Below, in pieces: positions 54,705 through 64,000 of a DNA stretch of 64,000 nucleotides (position 1 is the stretch's first letter; each line of letters opens with the position of its first letter). Below the pieces are notes generated by a model that did no database searches, was not told where the DNA came from, and was given only the letters and a program-made list of their open reading frames with translations. The DNA is from Acanthosepion lycidas (Eukaryota > Mollusca > Cephalopoda > Sepiida > Sepiidae): positions 62,714,378-62,778,377 of the forward strand of contig OZ010574.1 in assembly GCA_963932145.1 (NCBI GenBank), given 5' to 3'. Made by a program: the position numbers and the translations under genes.

Positions 54705-54925
54705 GCAAAGACAGAATTATACCAAATAACGGTAACCATGTCATTTGAAGAATCCAGCAGCAGCAACAACTAAAATGGATAGCACATGTAAATCAAAGTG
54801 AAAATTCTTAAATAATGAAGCCCCCATCAATTTTGGTAAGAACAAAAGCAGTTGACTTTAAAGACCAATTTTCCTGGAAAAAACATTTTAATGAAAATAT
54901 TCTATAAATTTCAACTGAGAGTAGT
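54705..54925 (+). mobile_element. third LINE family, second copy
   Basis: Matches 27845-28090 on the same strand: ACCAAATAAC-GTAACCATGTC then CAGCAGCAACAACTAAAATG, then AAGATCAATTTTCCTGGA-type sequence and ATTCTATAAATTTCAACTGA. Coding value is lost. Confidence 0.65.
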
Positions 54926-54929
54926 ACTG

Positions 54930-55835
54930 ATCATTTGGTCAATGAATGCCGAATGTTTCCTTATAAGAAAACAGCTAATACTGCCATTTTCATTACCATG
55001 TGTAGTTTGAGAAAATTTAAATTTCAATATTTGCTTGCAAACTGGTATATAGCTAGCACTTTTGACAAGCCAGTTGAAAGAAAAGTGTCATAGAAACATC
55101 AAAGGGACAAAGTTAGAAGTGACAAGGTGGCCCTGTGAACTGTTTGCAGTATAGCGTTCTGGGAAAAAGTGTGGGGTTGTGGTCACAACTGAAAATGAAG
55201 CTTATTTATGTTTGCTTCCTGTAATTATTAAATTGAGTTAACACAAGGCCAAGCTGAATGTCGGGTAGAATTATAGGGCACTTAATGAGGATTGAATACA
55301 TATGCTATAACTTACTAATTGAAGTTGCTGACCATTCCTCCATGTTTTTATAATATGAACTAAACTTGTTTATTCAAGGATTTGCTTTCATCATTTATTA
55401 TTTTTTAAAAGATATTTATGCCTTTTTGCCATTAAAAATCTATATACCCTATAGATATACTTGTGTATCATGCAACTTTTGAAGACTTACTTTTGAAGCT
55501 AATTTTTAAGGGAGTCGCATCATACCCAAGATAAAAAATTAGTATATGTATTGCTGGTCCTGGCTACTCTGTTGACCAAAATTTATACAGTTGTTTTAGT
55601 CAAATTATCTTCAAAATTAGGTCTTCAAAAATCACATGGTATGCAACTATATATACAGAAGATAATTTTGATGTTAAATATCTGTCAAATACAGTCAATT
55701 ACTGAAAATTTAATTCTGTAAGGACTAAAATACACAATTTTGTATGTTTTTCATATTTTAATTTTGTAAAAAAAGAAAAAAAAAAAGTGTTTATTTAAAA
55801 AAAAAAAAATAATAATTTTCTTTTAAGTTCTGTGG
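54930..55835. other. no gene recognised
   Basis: No frame or repeat partner seen. A-run at 55765-55810. Confidence 0.3.
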
Positions 55836-55837
55836 AA

Positions 55838-56060
55838 TTATTTGTTAATTTTGGGTTCAGATGGATGATTCAAAATGGCCCCCCATTGGTGTGTTCCCAC
55901 AAGAGTTTTATTATTATTTGGCTGGAAATCAAGAAGCTGGAAGAGAGTTCCACAGGCAATCAGTGTGAGAGAAGAAACTGTTAGGATAGAACTTAGAGTA
56001 ACATCTTTCAATTTTAAAATGATGAAACCTTGCCACCAATCTAATACAGCACTTAAATTT
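55838..56060 (-). mobile_element. CR1/Jockey-like LINE 3' end fragment
   Basis: Minus strand frame 55838-56164 reads FIILKLKDVTLSSILTVSSL, then TLIACGTLFQLLDFQPN, a shifted reading of the C-terminal block. On plus, AAGCTGGAAGAGAGTTCCAC (55932) matches the 29047 copy. No catalytic region. Confidence 0.7.
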
Positions 56061-56065
56061 GAAAA

Positions 56066-56140
56066 GTCATAGATACCAAAGAAGTCATAGATACCAAAGA
56101 AGTTATAGATACCAAAGAAGTCATAGATACCAAAGAAGAA
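56066..56140. repeat. 18-bp minisatellite, four units
   Basis: GTCATAGATACCAAAGAA repeated four times with one substitution. In frame on the minus strand it gives repeated FFGIYD. It begins at the 5' edge of the LINE fragment above. Confidence 0.95.
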
Positions 56141-56339
56141 AGCTTGATTTATTTTTCTGTGCACCTCTGATGTTTATGTTAATTAATCTTGCAACACCTT
56201 CCTGTCTTCATCTATGTTTTCTATTCGACAACATCTTGTCTCATTCCCTCATGGTAATCTCATTTATAGTATCTTTATATCAGGGTGAGTAACTCCACTC
56301 ATTCTAATGATCTCCCTCTTTCTTTGTTAATTAAGCAAA

Positions 56340-57295
56340 TATAGATCAACAAATTAAACAACTGAGCATGGCAATGGATTTAATTCTCCTAGCCATTTTT
56401 TTCTATGCATGCTTCTTGAAGCAATTTCAAAAGATTTGTACTCAATGAGTCATCCTTTATTAGTGTGTCTGCCAACTGTTCACTGTACGTCTGCCAGCTG
56501 TTCACTATTCTGTATAAATGAGAGTGTTACTTCCTCTTTTTAAATCCTTTCTTGAACAAATGACATTTCCATTCATTGGTCGATATCATTAATTCTATTT
56601 ATTGTCTGTATTAGTTCACACAAACTTTTGTTATCTACTTTACAGTGAACAGTTAAGATGGGATTCCTGTCAATGTAGACAATTTCTGCAATTATTTTAG
56701 CCATAAGCAATGACATGTCACACCCTTCAACAAATGATAAACTAATGACATGGATTTGACCACTCTCTTGATCTTTGCAGATTTCTGCATCAGCAGGCAG
56801 TCATTTTTTTTTTTCATCAGTAACAAATCTGGAAGATTAGAATAATTTGCTTCAGTAAATGTTACAATCTTTACATCTTTGAGATTTATAAGTCTTGTAA
56901 ATTGGATGGCATGAGGTGTGTTTTTCACATGCCTTAACATCTTATTTGCTTTATTTAGATAGCTACCTTTAGCCTTTATGATTGCTGAGTTTAACTGGTA
57001 AACAGCAAAACCTATGTCAGGGTGTGTCATCCCAGCAATCAAATTCAGTTGTCCAACAGGGCACATCAGTTTAGGTTTCTTTTCAATGTAGACTACATTC
57101 ATCTTTTTGAAGTTGCCAATGTCTATCCGTGCTAATAAGCTTAATTTTTTTTATGTAATTTTCCTGATTGATACATTTGTATAAATCAGGTCTCTGATTA
57201 AGTTTAATGCCTATATACTTGAATGTGGATAAATTTACGCAACTTATGTCACATGTGTGGGAATAAAATAAAAATACAAGATAAAATAAAAGCAC
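56340..57295 (-). mobile_element. copia-type retrotransposon, RNase H part
   Basis: Minus strand. Frame 57083-57295 ends LSTFKYIGIKLNQRPD followed by IKKIKLISTDRHWQLQKDE; frame 56692-57102 reads CPVGQLNLIAGMTHPDIGFA, LNSAIIKAKGSYLNKANKML, ANYSNLPDL and KSAKIKRVVKSMS, the RT-end and RNase H blocks of copia. It continues to about 56340 with CKVDNKSLCELIQ and NSEQLADV. A short tandem repeat (GTCTGCCA-CTGTTCACT) lies in the last part, about 56465-56510. Decayed. The 5' portion is at 58905-61120, beyond the LINE at 57690-58910. Confidence 0.85.
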
Positions 57296-57689
57296 AAAAT
57301 AAAATAAACATTAAAATCTCCGAGGAGTCCTCTGACAGGAAAGACAATTTACGCATGTGCAAAAAAAAGAGAGATATCCTGGCGCCAAAAATAAACTAGA
57401 AGAATCTGTCTCTTTCTCTGTTGGACCTTTCACTGGTGAAAACATGTGCCAACTGTTCAGGAAGGAAATTCCCCAACTAGAGGTTGTTGGAATCCAAAAG
57501 AAGGAAATAAAATCAGTGTCCTAAACTGTGCCTCTAGTGTCTTCGTATCCTTTCGTCTTTTCTTTGTCTGTTTATTTCAGAAACGAAGGAAATTCAACAA
57601 GTTTTGGATGTTTAGGTGAAAGAATCAGCCCAGCACTAATAGCCATAACATCCATACATGTACTCCTTATCACCGTATTAGTCTTTTAC
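57296..57689. other. insert between copia RNase H and LINE RT
   Basis: About 390 bp. Could be the 5' part of the LINE or a separate insertion. Contains ATCTCCGAGGAGTCCTCTGA and CTGGCGCCAAAAATAAACT. No family recognised. Confidence 0.35.
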
Positions 57690-58910
57690 CTTCTTTTGGC
57701 AAAGTACTTGATGCTCTAATTAAAACCAAATTAGTTAGGCATCTTACTTCACAATGTTTCTCCAAATACCGCTGATGAGTTAATGGCCATCACTGAATTC
57801 ATCTAACAAGCTTTAGATAAGAATGGTGAAGCTTGGGTTGTGGCTCAAGGTGTTCTTAAATTGTGTAATGAAGATCATGTTGAACTGGCATGTTTCTAGA
57901 TCATTACATACTAATGTGGAGTTTCCCTAAGGCCCTATCCTTGAAGTTACAATGTTTCTAATCTACATCAATGATTTCCTGATGTCATCAGTTCCCAAAT
58001 AGGTATTTATGCAGATAATAACTATTTACTATTGTCTTAGTAGCAGTTCAACAGATCCAACAAAGTAAACCTGGCAACTACTCTTGAAAAGGAAATCCAA
58101 TCAGTGGTTAACTGGGGCAAGAAATGACTTATAAATTTTAATGTCTCCAAAACAAACAGTTTTCATTTAATCACCACTAAGAATCTTTTCTGCCTGCCAT
58201 CATCATGGCTGATACTAAACTCCAGGAGAGCAACACTCTGTCTTCTTGAGCTCACATTTTCCACTGACATGAAGAGGAGCAACTATATTGAATCATTTGC
58301 TATATTTACTGCAAGGAAAGTTTGTTCACTGTGTTGTGCTAGAATATTTTTCTCATCAGGATCCATCTTGCACATTTATAAATCTACTGTTGCTATATAT
58401 GATCTGGTGATCCTGCTGAATATTTTTAGATTCTTAACAAAATTCAAGGAAGGGTCTGTAATTTAATCAATCCTGATCTGCTATCCCAACTTCAGTCACT
58501 TTCTCACTGGCATGATGCAGCTTCCCTTTCTCTTTTCTACAAATGTTTTCATGGAAATTGTTCTGATGAGCCTTTCTCCTTAGTCCCTTGACTACATGAA
58601 TTTAAGTGTGTTACTAGAGTGACAACTCATAGTCACTGTTTTGCTGTTGAACTAGCAAGATGCAACCACCATATCTAAGTTTTTCTTGCAATTCCCACTT
58701 GTAGAACTCTCTCCATATTTCTTGCTTCCCTGATAACTACAATCTTCAAGAATTTAAAGGCAATGTTAATCACCATCTTCTGTCTTCCTGATCCCTGCTC
58801 CTTTATTGTCTTTTCCTCACTAAAGTCTTCTCATTCGCTTTCATTCCCTGTAACCCCCTTGCATCTTAGTGGCATTATTGCCTTGCTTGAAGTGAAATTA
58901 TTCAAAATAG
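57690..58910 (+). mobile_element. CR1/Jockey-like LINE inserted in copia
   Basis: Plus strand RT pseudogene. In order: a broken LLPLFGKVLDALIKTKLV (57690-57745), WSFPKALSLKLQCF in place of the PQGSVLGPTLF box, and a segment where YADD should be that reads as YLCR-stop. Then TKLQESNTLSS, RSNYIESFAIFTARKVCSLC (58269-58330), INPDLLSQLQSLSHWHDAAS (about 58470-58530) and FAVELARCNHHI. The 3' end is near GCCTTGCTTGAAGTGAAATT (58881-58900) and an A-rich tail, as at 43078. Old relative of the 61777 copy. Confidence 0.8.
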
Positions 58911-59550
58911 AAAAAAAGGAAGAAACAAAATATTTTCTATGACACAATTCAAAATCTTTAGTTCCATCCCATACTTTATCATCAACAAAACATATCAGAC
59001 TGGCCACTTGACCATCTGTAGAATGCCAAAAGAAATAACCTGGAATGTATGTACTTATCCTTACACCAAATTTGATCATCCATTCTTTGAGTTGTAGAAA
59101 CCAGACTCTAGGTGCATCTACTAATCCATAGACAATCATTTTAACTTTCCAAATTTTATTAGTTTTACATTCACGTGGTGGACGAGGATAAATGTTTCTA
59201 TCAACAGCTCTTCCTTGTAGGAATGCTATTTTTTAATCAAATGAAGAACCCATGAATTTGAGGCAATAAAGCACAAAGCAATTCATAAACTTTCCCTGCA
59301 TACACCGGGGTCTGTCCTAAATACACTGGTCTCCTCAAATCCTAGAACAGACAGCCAAGCTTGTTTACAACTTTCCATTAATGATTTCTGGTGTTATAAC
59401 CAACCAATTACATACATGCAATATTGTTCATTATCTTCAACTTCATCATAAACATTATTTTTCTTTCAAATCCCTAATTCTTTAAGTTTGGCCTAAAGAG
59501 TGTCTTGCAGTTCTTCAGTTTTGAATATTTTTATTTGAGCTTCTGTAATA

Positions 59551-59652
59551 TTAGGTTGGTTCAAAAATAATGACGTAATAATGTCGTTTTTTGACGTATT
59601 TTTTAACGTCAAAAAACGACATTATTACGTCATTGTTTTTGCACCAACCTAA
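59551..59652. mobile_element. 102-bp mini-mariner palindrome, copy 2
   Basis: TTAGGTTGGTTCAAAAATAA and inverse, TA duplications at 59549-59550 and 59653-59654. The centre has GACGTAATAATGTCGTTTTT and inverse around GACGTATTTTTTAACGTC. Lies inside the copia linker, so younger than it. Confidence 0.92.
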
Positions 59653-60159
59653 TAGTATCATCTGATTGAAATGATTCTGGAATTAAGTCAATATCCTCAT
59701 TAAATTCTCTCAATTCCTCAACATTAGTCAAAATTAGTCACTTTTCTGTCTTCCTGAGCTTCATTTTCAGTATTCTGCTCAACTGCTTATTTACTTAAAC
59801 ATTTGCCATATTTAGAAATCAATTTTACTGTATCCCAATCCATTTCTTTTTGCAATTTATACTGAACCTCTGTATTCTTTTTCAAAGTACTATTTTTAAT
59901 CCAAGTACAAGCTGTATTGTCTTTGGTGGTCTTCCTTTGCTTACAATTTTTAGTCCTGGGTATAATGATAAACTACATCCAGCAGCAAGTCCTTTGGTTG
60001 GGAGAGCAGAGGTTTTGAGGAGCATGGAACCACCTCTTAACTGCTGCTGTCTCCAGGTCCACCCTGACTCTGGGTGGTAGCAGCTGTTAGGAACCCAACT
60101 ATGGACAAATAGTGAACCCCAAACAATAATCAAAACACTAGGAAAATATAAAAATATAT

Positions 60160-60325
60160 CTTTGTAATAAAAATACCAGCAATACATTTTTTTAAAATTA
60201 CCAACAATACATTTTTATAGCAAAATTACAATCAATACAATGCAAAAAAGTATTAAAATAAAATTTTATAGTAAAAATACCAGTAATACATTTTATGAAA
60301 ACAATTATCAGCAATATATTTTATC
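60160..60325. repeat. degenerate short tandem units
   Basis: Five loose copies of a unit of about 28-35 bp with AAAATACCAGCAATACATTT. Its last copy runs close to the next MITE. Confidence 0.55.
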
Positions 60326-60337
60326 ATCTTCAAAATA

Positions 60338-60439
60338 TTAGGTTGGTGCAAAAATAATGACGTAATAATATCGTTTTTTGACGTATTTTTTAAGGTCAAA
60401 AAACGACATTATTACGTCATTATTTTTGCACCAACCTAA
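60338..60439. mobile_element. 102-bp mini-mariner palindrome, copy 3
   Basis: About 95 percent identical to 59551-59652, TA duplications at 60336-60337 and 60440-60441. Termini TTAGGTTGGTGCAAAAATAA and inverse are perfect. Confidence 0.92.
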
Positions 60440-60574
60440 TATATATCTAAAAAAAATCATATTTACTGAAAGTATAAAATTATGTACAAAATATCTGTAG
60501 TTGAAGGCATAAGATTACCTTAAAAAAATATTTAGGTGAAGCCATAAAATTGTATACAAAATATTTAGATTTTG

Positions 60575-60640
60575 GTATTAAATAACCCACAGTGGTGTTG
60601 ATATGCCATTAAACAAAATCAAACAACCAACGAAAATTAC
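60575..60640 (+). repeat. body motif of the 5S-type SINE
   Basis: TATTAAATAACCCACAGTGG, TTGATATGCCATTAAAC and AAATCAAACAACCAACGAA, as in 12680-12765 (minus) and 49437-49510 (plus). Confidence 0.5.
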
Positions 60641-61179
60641 AGTTTTTGAATCTGAAACTTTTTATTCTCTGTATTTTTGGTTTTCTTCTCTATTGTTACT
60701 TTCACTATCTTCTTTAATCAAATCTCAGGCATACGTTATGACCTTTTAGTGACTGAAGTTGGTGCAGCTTGATCTATTTTAGTAGCATTTGCTTGGATTG
60801 GTCTTTCTAAAATCAGCCTACATTGGATGTACTCTGACATATCTCTGTGTTTGGCTAATACCTGTCCATCCTAACTGAGAGCAACTGCTGTCCCAACTCC
60901 ATATGTCCCATGTTCTTCTCTTGTAGACTTTGTCACCGGTAAAAAAATTAACATAACATTAATGGAGATTGCCACAAAGTGACAAAGCTTTTCAGTAGAC
61001 TCACTTGAAACAAATCCCTGTTTAGAACTGTGTAGAGCATTGAGATTGTCTTGAATAATCCAAAATGAAGTATTACCATCAGAAGCAGGTAGTTTTTCAA
61101 CCAAGATTCAGGAATCCTTGTATCCTTTCCAAAAATAAAAAAAAGAAAACAGTTGGAATGAAGAATAACCAGGTACATT

Positions 61180-61776
61180 CATCTTCTTTATGTGCTATGT
61201 CCCCTCAGGACGTAGGTGATATGGCTCCCCACAGCGTCCTCTTACTTGTAGTTCTTAATAAATTTTGTCTTCCTGTTATTTCTCTTAAGCCTGGTTCTGT
61301 CATCCATTTACCAAGTATGTTATACATTGCTTTTCTCTGTTCATCTTACCCTCTGTCTGTCCTGTGAGTATCAGATTTTGTAAGCCCTCTTTCCTCATTA
61401 TGTGCTCCAGAAATCTCAATTATCTGTTCCTGATATTAAGTATTAATTTCATTTTCATTTCCATATTCTCCCAAACTTTGCCATTGCTCTCATGTTCAGT
61501 CCATGGTATCCTCAACATTCTTTTGTAGTACCACATTTCTGTTGCCTCAAGTCCCTTCTACATCTTTGAAGAGATTGTCCAGCACTCACTGCTATAACAG
61601 GAGGACAGATATCACATAACTGTTCAGCACTCTTTTTCTTGTTGAAGTGAAATTTTTCTATTTCATAGTACTTTAATTAGCTTTTGGAATGCTTTCTTGG
61701 CCATTCCAATATAGCTCCATATTTCAGTGTCACACTTTCCGTCCTCAATTAAAACACTTCCCAGATGTTTAAATTT
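61180..61776 (-). mobile_element. RTE-like LINE, 3' half interrupted by another LINE
   Basis: Minus strand. Aligns along its length with 7970-8500: the 3' end CTTTATGTGCTATGTCC (plus), CTCTTTCCTCATTATGTGCT, TTCAGTCCATGGTATCCTC, TCTTTGAAGAGATTGTCCAG and TAAAACACTTCCCAGATG. The 8500-8680 equivalent resumes at 63464. Non-functional. Confidence 0.8.
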
Positions 61777-63463
61777 CCACACACTGTGGAATAATCGATA
61801 GCATTTCTGACAGCATAGACAATGCTCTCTCTCTCTCCATATGTTTGCTCACATATTAGTGTTTGGCGATTTTAACGCCCATCATACCAAGTAGCTTAAG
61901 AATGCTACTACTGACCTTGCAGACATTCAAATACTTAATTTTTCAGGCTCTCAATCCCTCATGCAGATAGTTGACTTCCCCACATGTTTTGCCTACAACC
62001 GGGATGGTAAGGCCTCTCTTCTGGATCTGTGTTTTACTTCCATCTCCGAGTCTTGTAGCACCTTGCAGCTCTGCCCTCTCAGTAGCTTCGATCACACTGT
62101 AGTGTCGATCAACATCTCCACCCCCTGCAAAGAACCTCCTACCTCTAGAACCTTGTTCTGCTACCAATGAACTGACTTATTCCGTGATTTCCTCCGTGAT
62201 GTCCCCTGGGATGTTGTCTTTATGCTCCCTGTTCAACACTCGATTCTTCCCGCATACCTATACCTGACTTCCCTCTTAGAACTGAGGCCCTATTGAGTGA
62301 CTTGCACATAACCCCGTCATTGGTATTGGGTATTATCTCTAATTTAGACCCCACAAGGCTAGTAGTAGAGATGGGATACCAGCCATTGTCTTGAAGAAAT
62401 GTGTGCTTATACTGGTGCCTGCCCTCTCCAAATTATACAACTACTGCCTCAGGGAATGTTGTTTTCCAAACTGCTGGAAGTCCTCATCGATTGTTCCTGT
62501 CTTTAAGAACTCCAGCAACTCCTCTAACCCTTCTAATTACTGTCCTATCAGTCTCCTCCCCCTCTTCAGCAAATTCTTCGAAGCTTTAATCAACGCCAAA
62601 GTGGTTAACCACCTTACATCCCATAATCTGCTCTCAGACAGGCAATATGGCTTCCACTTTGCCCGATCTACAGCTGATGTGCTTACGGCCATCACTGAAA
62701 TTGTCTGCCAAGCTCTTCAGAATAACAGTGAAACTCGTGCCGTGGCCCTAGACATCGCCAAAGCATTTGATACGGTTTGGCATGCTGGCCTTCTTTGCAA
62801 GCTCCAGGGTTATGGTATTACAGGTCAATTGTTTGACTTAATACAATCATTTCTGTCTAACTGTGAATTGAAGGTCGTTCTCAACAGATTCTCCTCCAGC
62901 TCCTATTCCACGAACGCAGATGTTCCCCAAGACTCCATGCTAGCCCATACTCTGTTCCTTATCTTCATCAATGATCTTCCTGATGCCATTGATTCCCAAG
63001 TAGGCATCTATGTGGACGACATTACAATTTACTTCTGCCTCAAAAACAAATCTAGCCTCACTGACAAAACTAACCTGGCCATTTGTCTCAAAAAGGACCT
63101 CCAATCCGTTGTGAACTGGGGCAGTAATTGGGTGGTTAACTCAAATGCCTCCAAAACAAAACTGCTCTCTATTAATCACCACAGAGATCCTTCCCTGCCC
63201 ACCATTAGAATGTCTGACGCTCAACTTCCCGAGAGCACCTCTCTGTGGCTGCTCGGTCTCACGTTGTCTACTGACCCGAGATGGAACAAATACATTGAGT
63301 CAATTGCTTCGTCCACCACAAGAAAAGCTGGCTCCTTGTGCCACACCAGGAAATTTTTCCCCCCCAGAATTGATCCTTCAAGTCTATATATCAACCATTC
63401 ACCTTTGCATAGAGTATTGCTACTATATATGATCTGGAGCCCCTTCTGAAATGCTTAAAAAAA
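61777..63463 (+). mobile_element. CR1/Jockey-like LINE, youngest-looking copy
   Basis: Inserted into an RTE LINE; ATGTTTAAATTT (61765-61776) and ATGTTTGAATTT (63464-63475) look like its target duplication. The 5' part (61860-62170) holds the end of the APE-type endonuclease: FGDFNAHHTK, QIVDFPTCFAYNRDGKASLL and SSFDHTVVSINI (the final box usually SDH). Then 62391-63449 encodes the RT. The 3' end stops inside the RT gene, at CTTCTGAAATGCTT followed by eight A, so both ends are truncated. Confidence 0.88.
62391..63449 (+). CDS. LINE reverse transcriptase, partial, 352 codons
   Basis: Longest non-repeat open frame of the window. RT (RVT_1) from about residue 28 to 270: SSIVPVFKNSSNSSNPSNYC with PISLLPLFSKFFEALI (52-67), QYGFH-ARST (85-94), ALDIAKAFDTVWHAG (119-133) with catalytic Asp121, [20 protein letters not shown] (177-196) where VPQGS reads VPQDS and GP reads AH, and IYVDDITIY (206-214) with catalytic DD at 209-210. 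Then the thumb-like region with NWGSNWVVNSNASKTKLLSI and the SLYINHSPLH segment. The Gly to Asp change in VPQGS and the truncated ends argue against activity, though all three catalytic Asp remain. The ATG used is probably internal; the native frame would start upstream with the endonuclease. Confidence 0.8.
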   Translation: MKKCVLILVPALSKLYNYCLRECCFPNCWKSSSIVPVFKNSSNSSNPSNYCPISLLPLFSKFFEALINAKVVNHLTSHNLLSDRQYGFHFARSTADVLTAITEIVCQALQNNSETRAVALDIAKAFDTVWHAGLLCKLQGYGITGQLFDLIQSFLSNCELKVVLNRFSSSSYSTNADVPQDSMLAHTLFLIFINDLPDAIDSQVGIYVDDITIYFCLKNKSSLTDKTNLAICLKKDLQSVVNWGSNWVVNSNASKTKLLSINHHRDPSLPTIRMSDAQLPESTSLWLLGLTLSTDPRWNKYIESIASSTTRKAGSLCHTRKFFPPRIDPSSLYINHSPLHRVLLLYMIWSPF

Positions 63464-63700
63464 ATGTTTGAATTTAGTATCTCCTATTTGCAATTCACAC
63501 TTTGGCTCATCATTTTGCTGATAACCATGTATTCTGTCTTCTTGCAATTGATGTTTAGTCCTTTCTTCTCCTTTTCATTCATTACCTTCTGTAGAAGTTT
63601 GTACAATTTCCTTTTCTGTGTCTGCCATCAACACTATCGTCTTATGTTAAGATTATGCCTGGCAATAATTAATCTTCAAATCCACAGCTATGCATTTACC
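63464..63700 (-). mobile_element. RTE-like LINE, resumed after the nested insertion
   Basis: Continuation of 61180-61776: plus-strand TTGCTGATAACCATGTATTC, TTGCAATTGATGTTTAGTCC and TTAAGATTATGCCTGGCAAT correspond to 8550-8710. The YADD region (about 63640 onward) is too decayed to read. Confidence 0.75.
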
Positions 63701-64000
63701 AAAAGTAGTCATCATCGGCAAACCAACAACTGTTAAGGGCAGAGGCTTGTGGTACTCATTACAGGCTTGACAGTTCTGTGATACCTTTATGATTGCAATT
63801 TGGAGTTCAAAAACAAGCACTCTTTATTAATCATAGTTTTCAGTAAGTAAACAGACAATGCAATTTGAGAGCCTTTTGTTCAGCACTTAAGATTTTGTTA
63901 CAAAAAAATGTGTAACTTTAATAAAAGAATTTCTCTGAAGCTCATCAAGCATATATTTTGATTTACACAATGGAAAAAAATAATGGCCAGATTGTGTTAC
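63701..64000. other. no feature recognised
   Basis: AT-rich sequence to the window end, possibly the rest of the RTE element. Nothing firm seen. Confidence 0.3.

Larger units (their letters stand above)
58911..61120 (-). mobile_element. copia-type retrotransposon, integrase end and RT
   Basis: Minus strand. At the 5' side (61120-60800) the frames carry SFWIIQDNLNALHSSKQGFV, SSESTEKL and GTAVALS followed by QDGQVLAKHRDMSEYIQCRL, which resemble the end of a copia-type integrase (NLNALHxARKxFIxxESxEKIRR; GTVIGxDGxxVxVKHGGxYxRVHPCRL). RT part (frame 58831-59139): KMIVYGLVDAPRVWFLQLKE, then GYFFWHSTDGQVASLICFVD with the VDD box as FVDDKVW. Linker 59300-60700 is decayed and holds two MITEs and a SINE body motif. 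Its RNase H lies at 56340-57295, so the element was split by the LINE. Confidence 0.8.

Noticed and set aside
1..64000. CRISPR arrays, bacterial operons, phage or plasmid features
   Set aside because: Repeat content and gene relics are those of an animal genome; no array with regular spacers is present.
1..64000. Spliced host gene exons
   Set aside because: I looked for conserved open stretches with splice signals outside TE relics and found none I could support; short exons could be missed.

Overview
The window reads as a repeat-saturated, AT-rich intergenic or intronic stretch of a large animal genome. Long (TA)n, (TACA)n and (TATG)n microsatellites, decayed LINEs, Penelope-like elements (PLEs), Tc1/mariner elements and tRNA-derived SINEs are consistent with a coleoid cephalopod such as Octopus. 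That assignment is inference from overall character, not a database match. I found no intact host protein-coding gene. Almost every recognisable coding stretch is a decayed transposable-element (TE) fragment broken by stops or frameshifts.

Layout. 0-1 kb: a PLE reverse transcriptase (RT) on the minus strand. 1-6 kb: microsatellites, three foldback repeats and a deleted mariner. 6-14.8 kb: a minisatellite, RTE-type LINE pieces, a restriction-like-endonuclease LINE tail, a 5S-rRNA-like SINE and a relict histone 3' stem-loop. 15.3-19.7 kb: a block with more CpG, pogo-like MITEs, a tripled unnamed repeat and an LTR-like sequence. 20-30 kb: LINEs of several families, a hAT transposase tail and a deleted Tc1. 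30.6-35.9 kb: a compound PLE with long inverted terminal repeats and SINE insertions. 35.9-40.8 kb: a mariner, a near full-length Tc1 and a TA-flanked MITE. 42-49.4 kb: three LINE fragments, a ribozyme-like foldback and a minisatellite. 51-53.2 kb: two PLE endonuclease tails, one followed by a hammerhead-like core. 55.8-63.7 kb: nested retrotransposons (LINE in copia; LINE in RTE with a visible target duplication).

Main hypothesis. Several unrelated repeats carry a core resembling a hammerhead ribozyme (CUGANGA, a stem II hairpin, then GAAA or its decayed form, then an NUH triplet). They are at about 5.2, 6.0, 31.9, 35.6, 44.3, 44.4 and 52.0 kb. Three are next to PLE sequences, where hammerheads are known from the literature. 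Four lie in a separate foldback family with no coding sequence, which would fit a retrozyme-like non-autonomous element. This was judged by eye and needs a covariance-model search.

Boundaries of decayed elements are approximate unless a TA target duplication or a terminal repeat is stated. LINE clade names are tentative.
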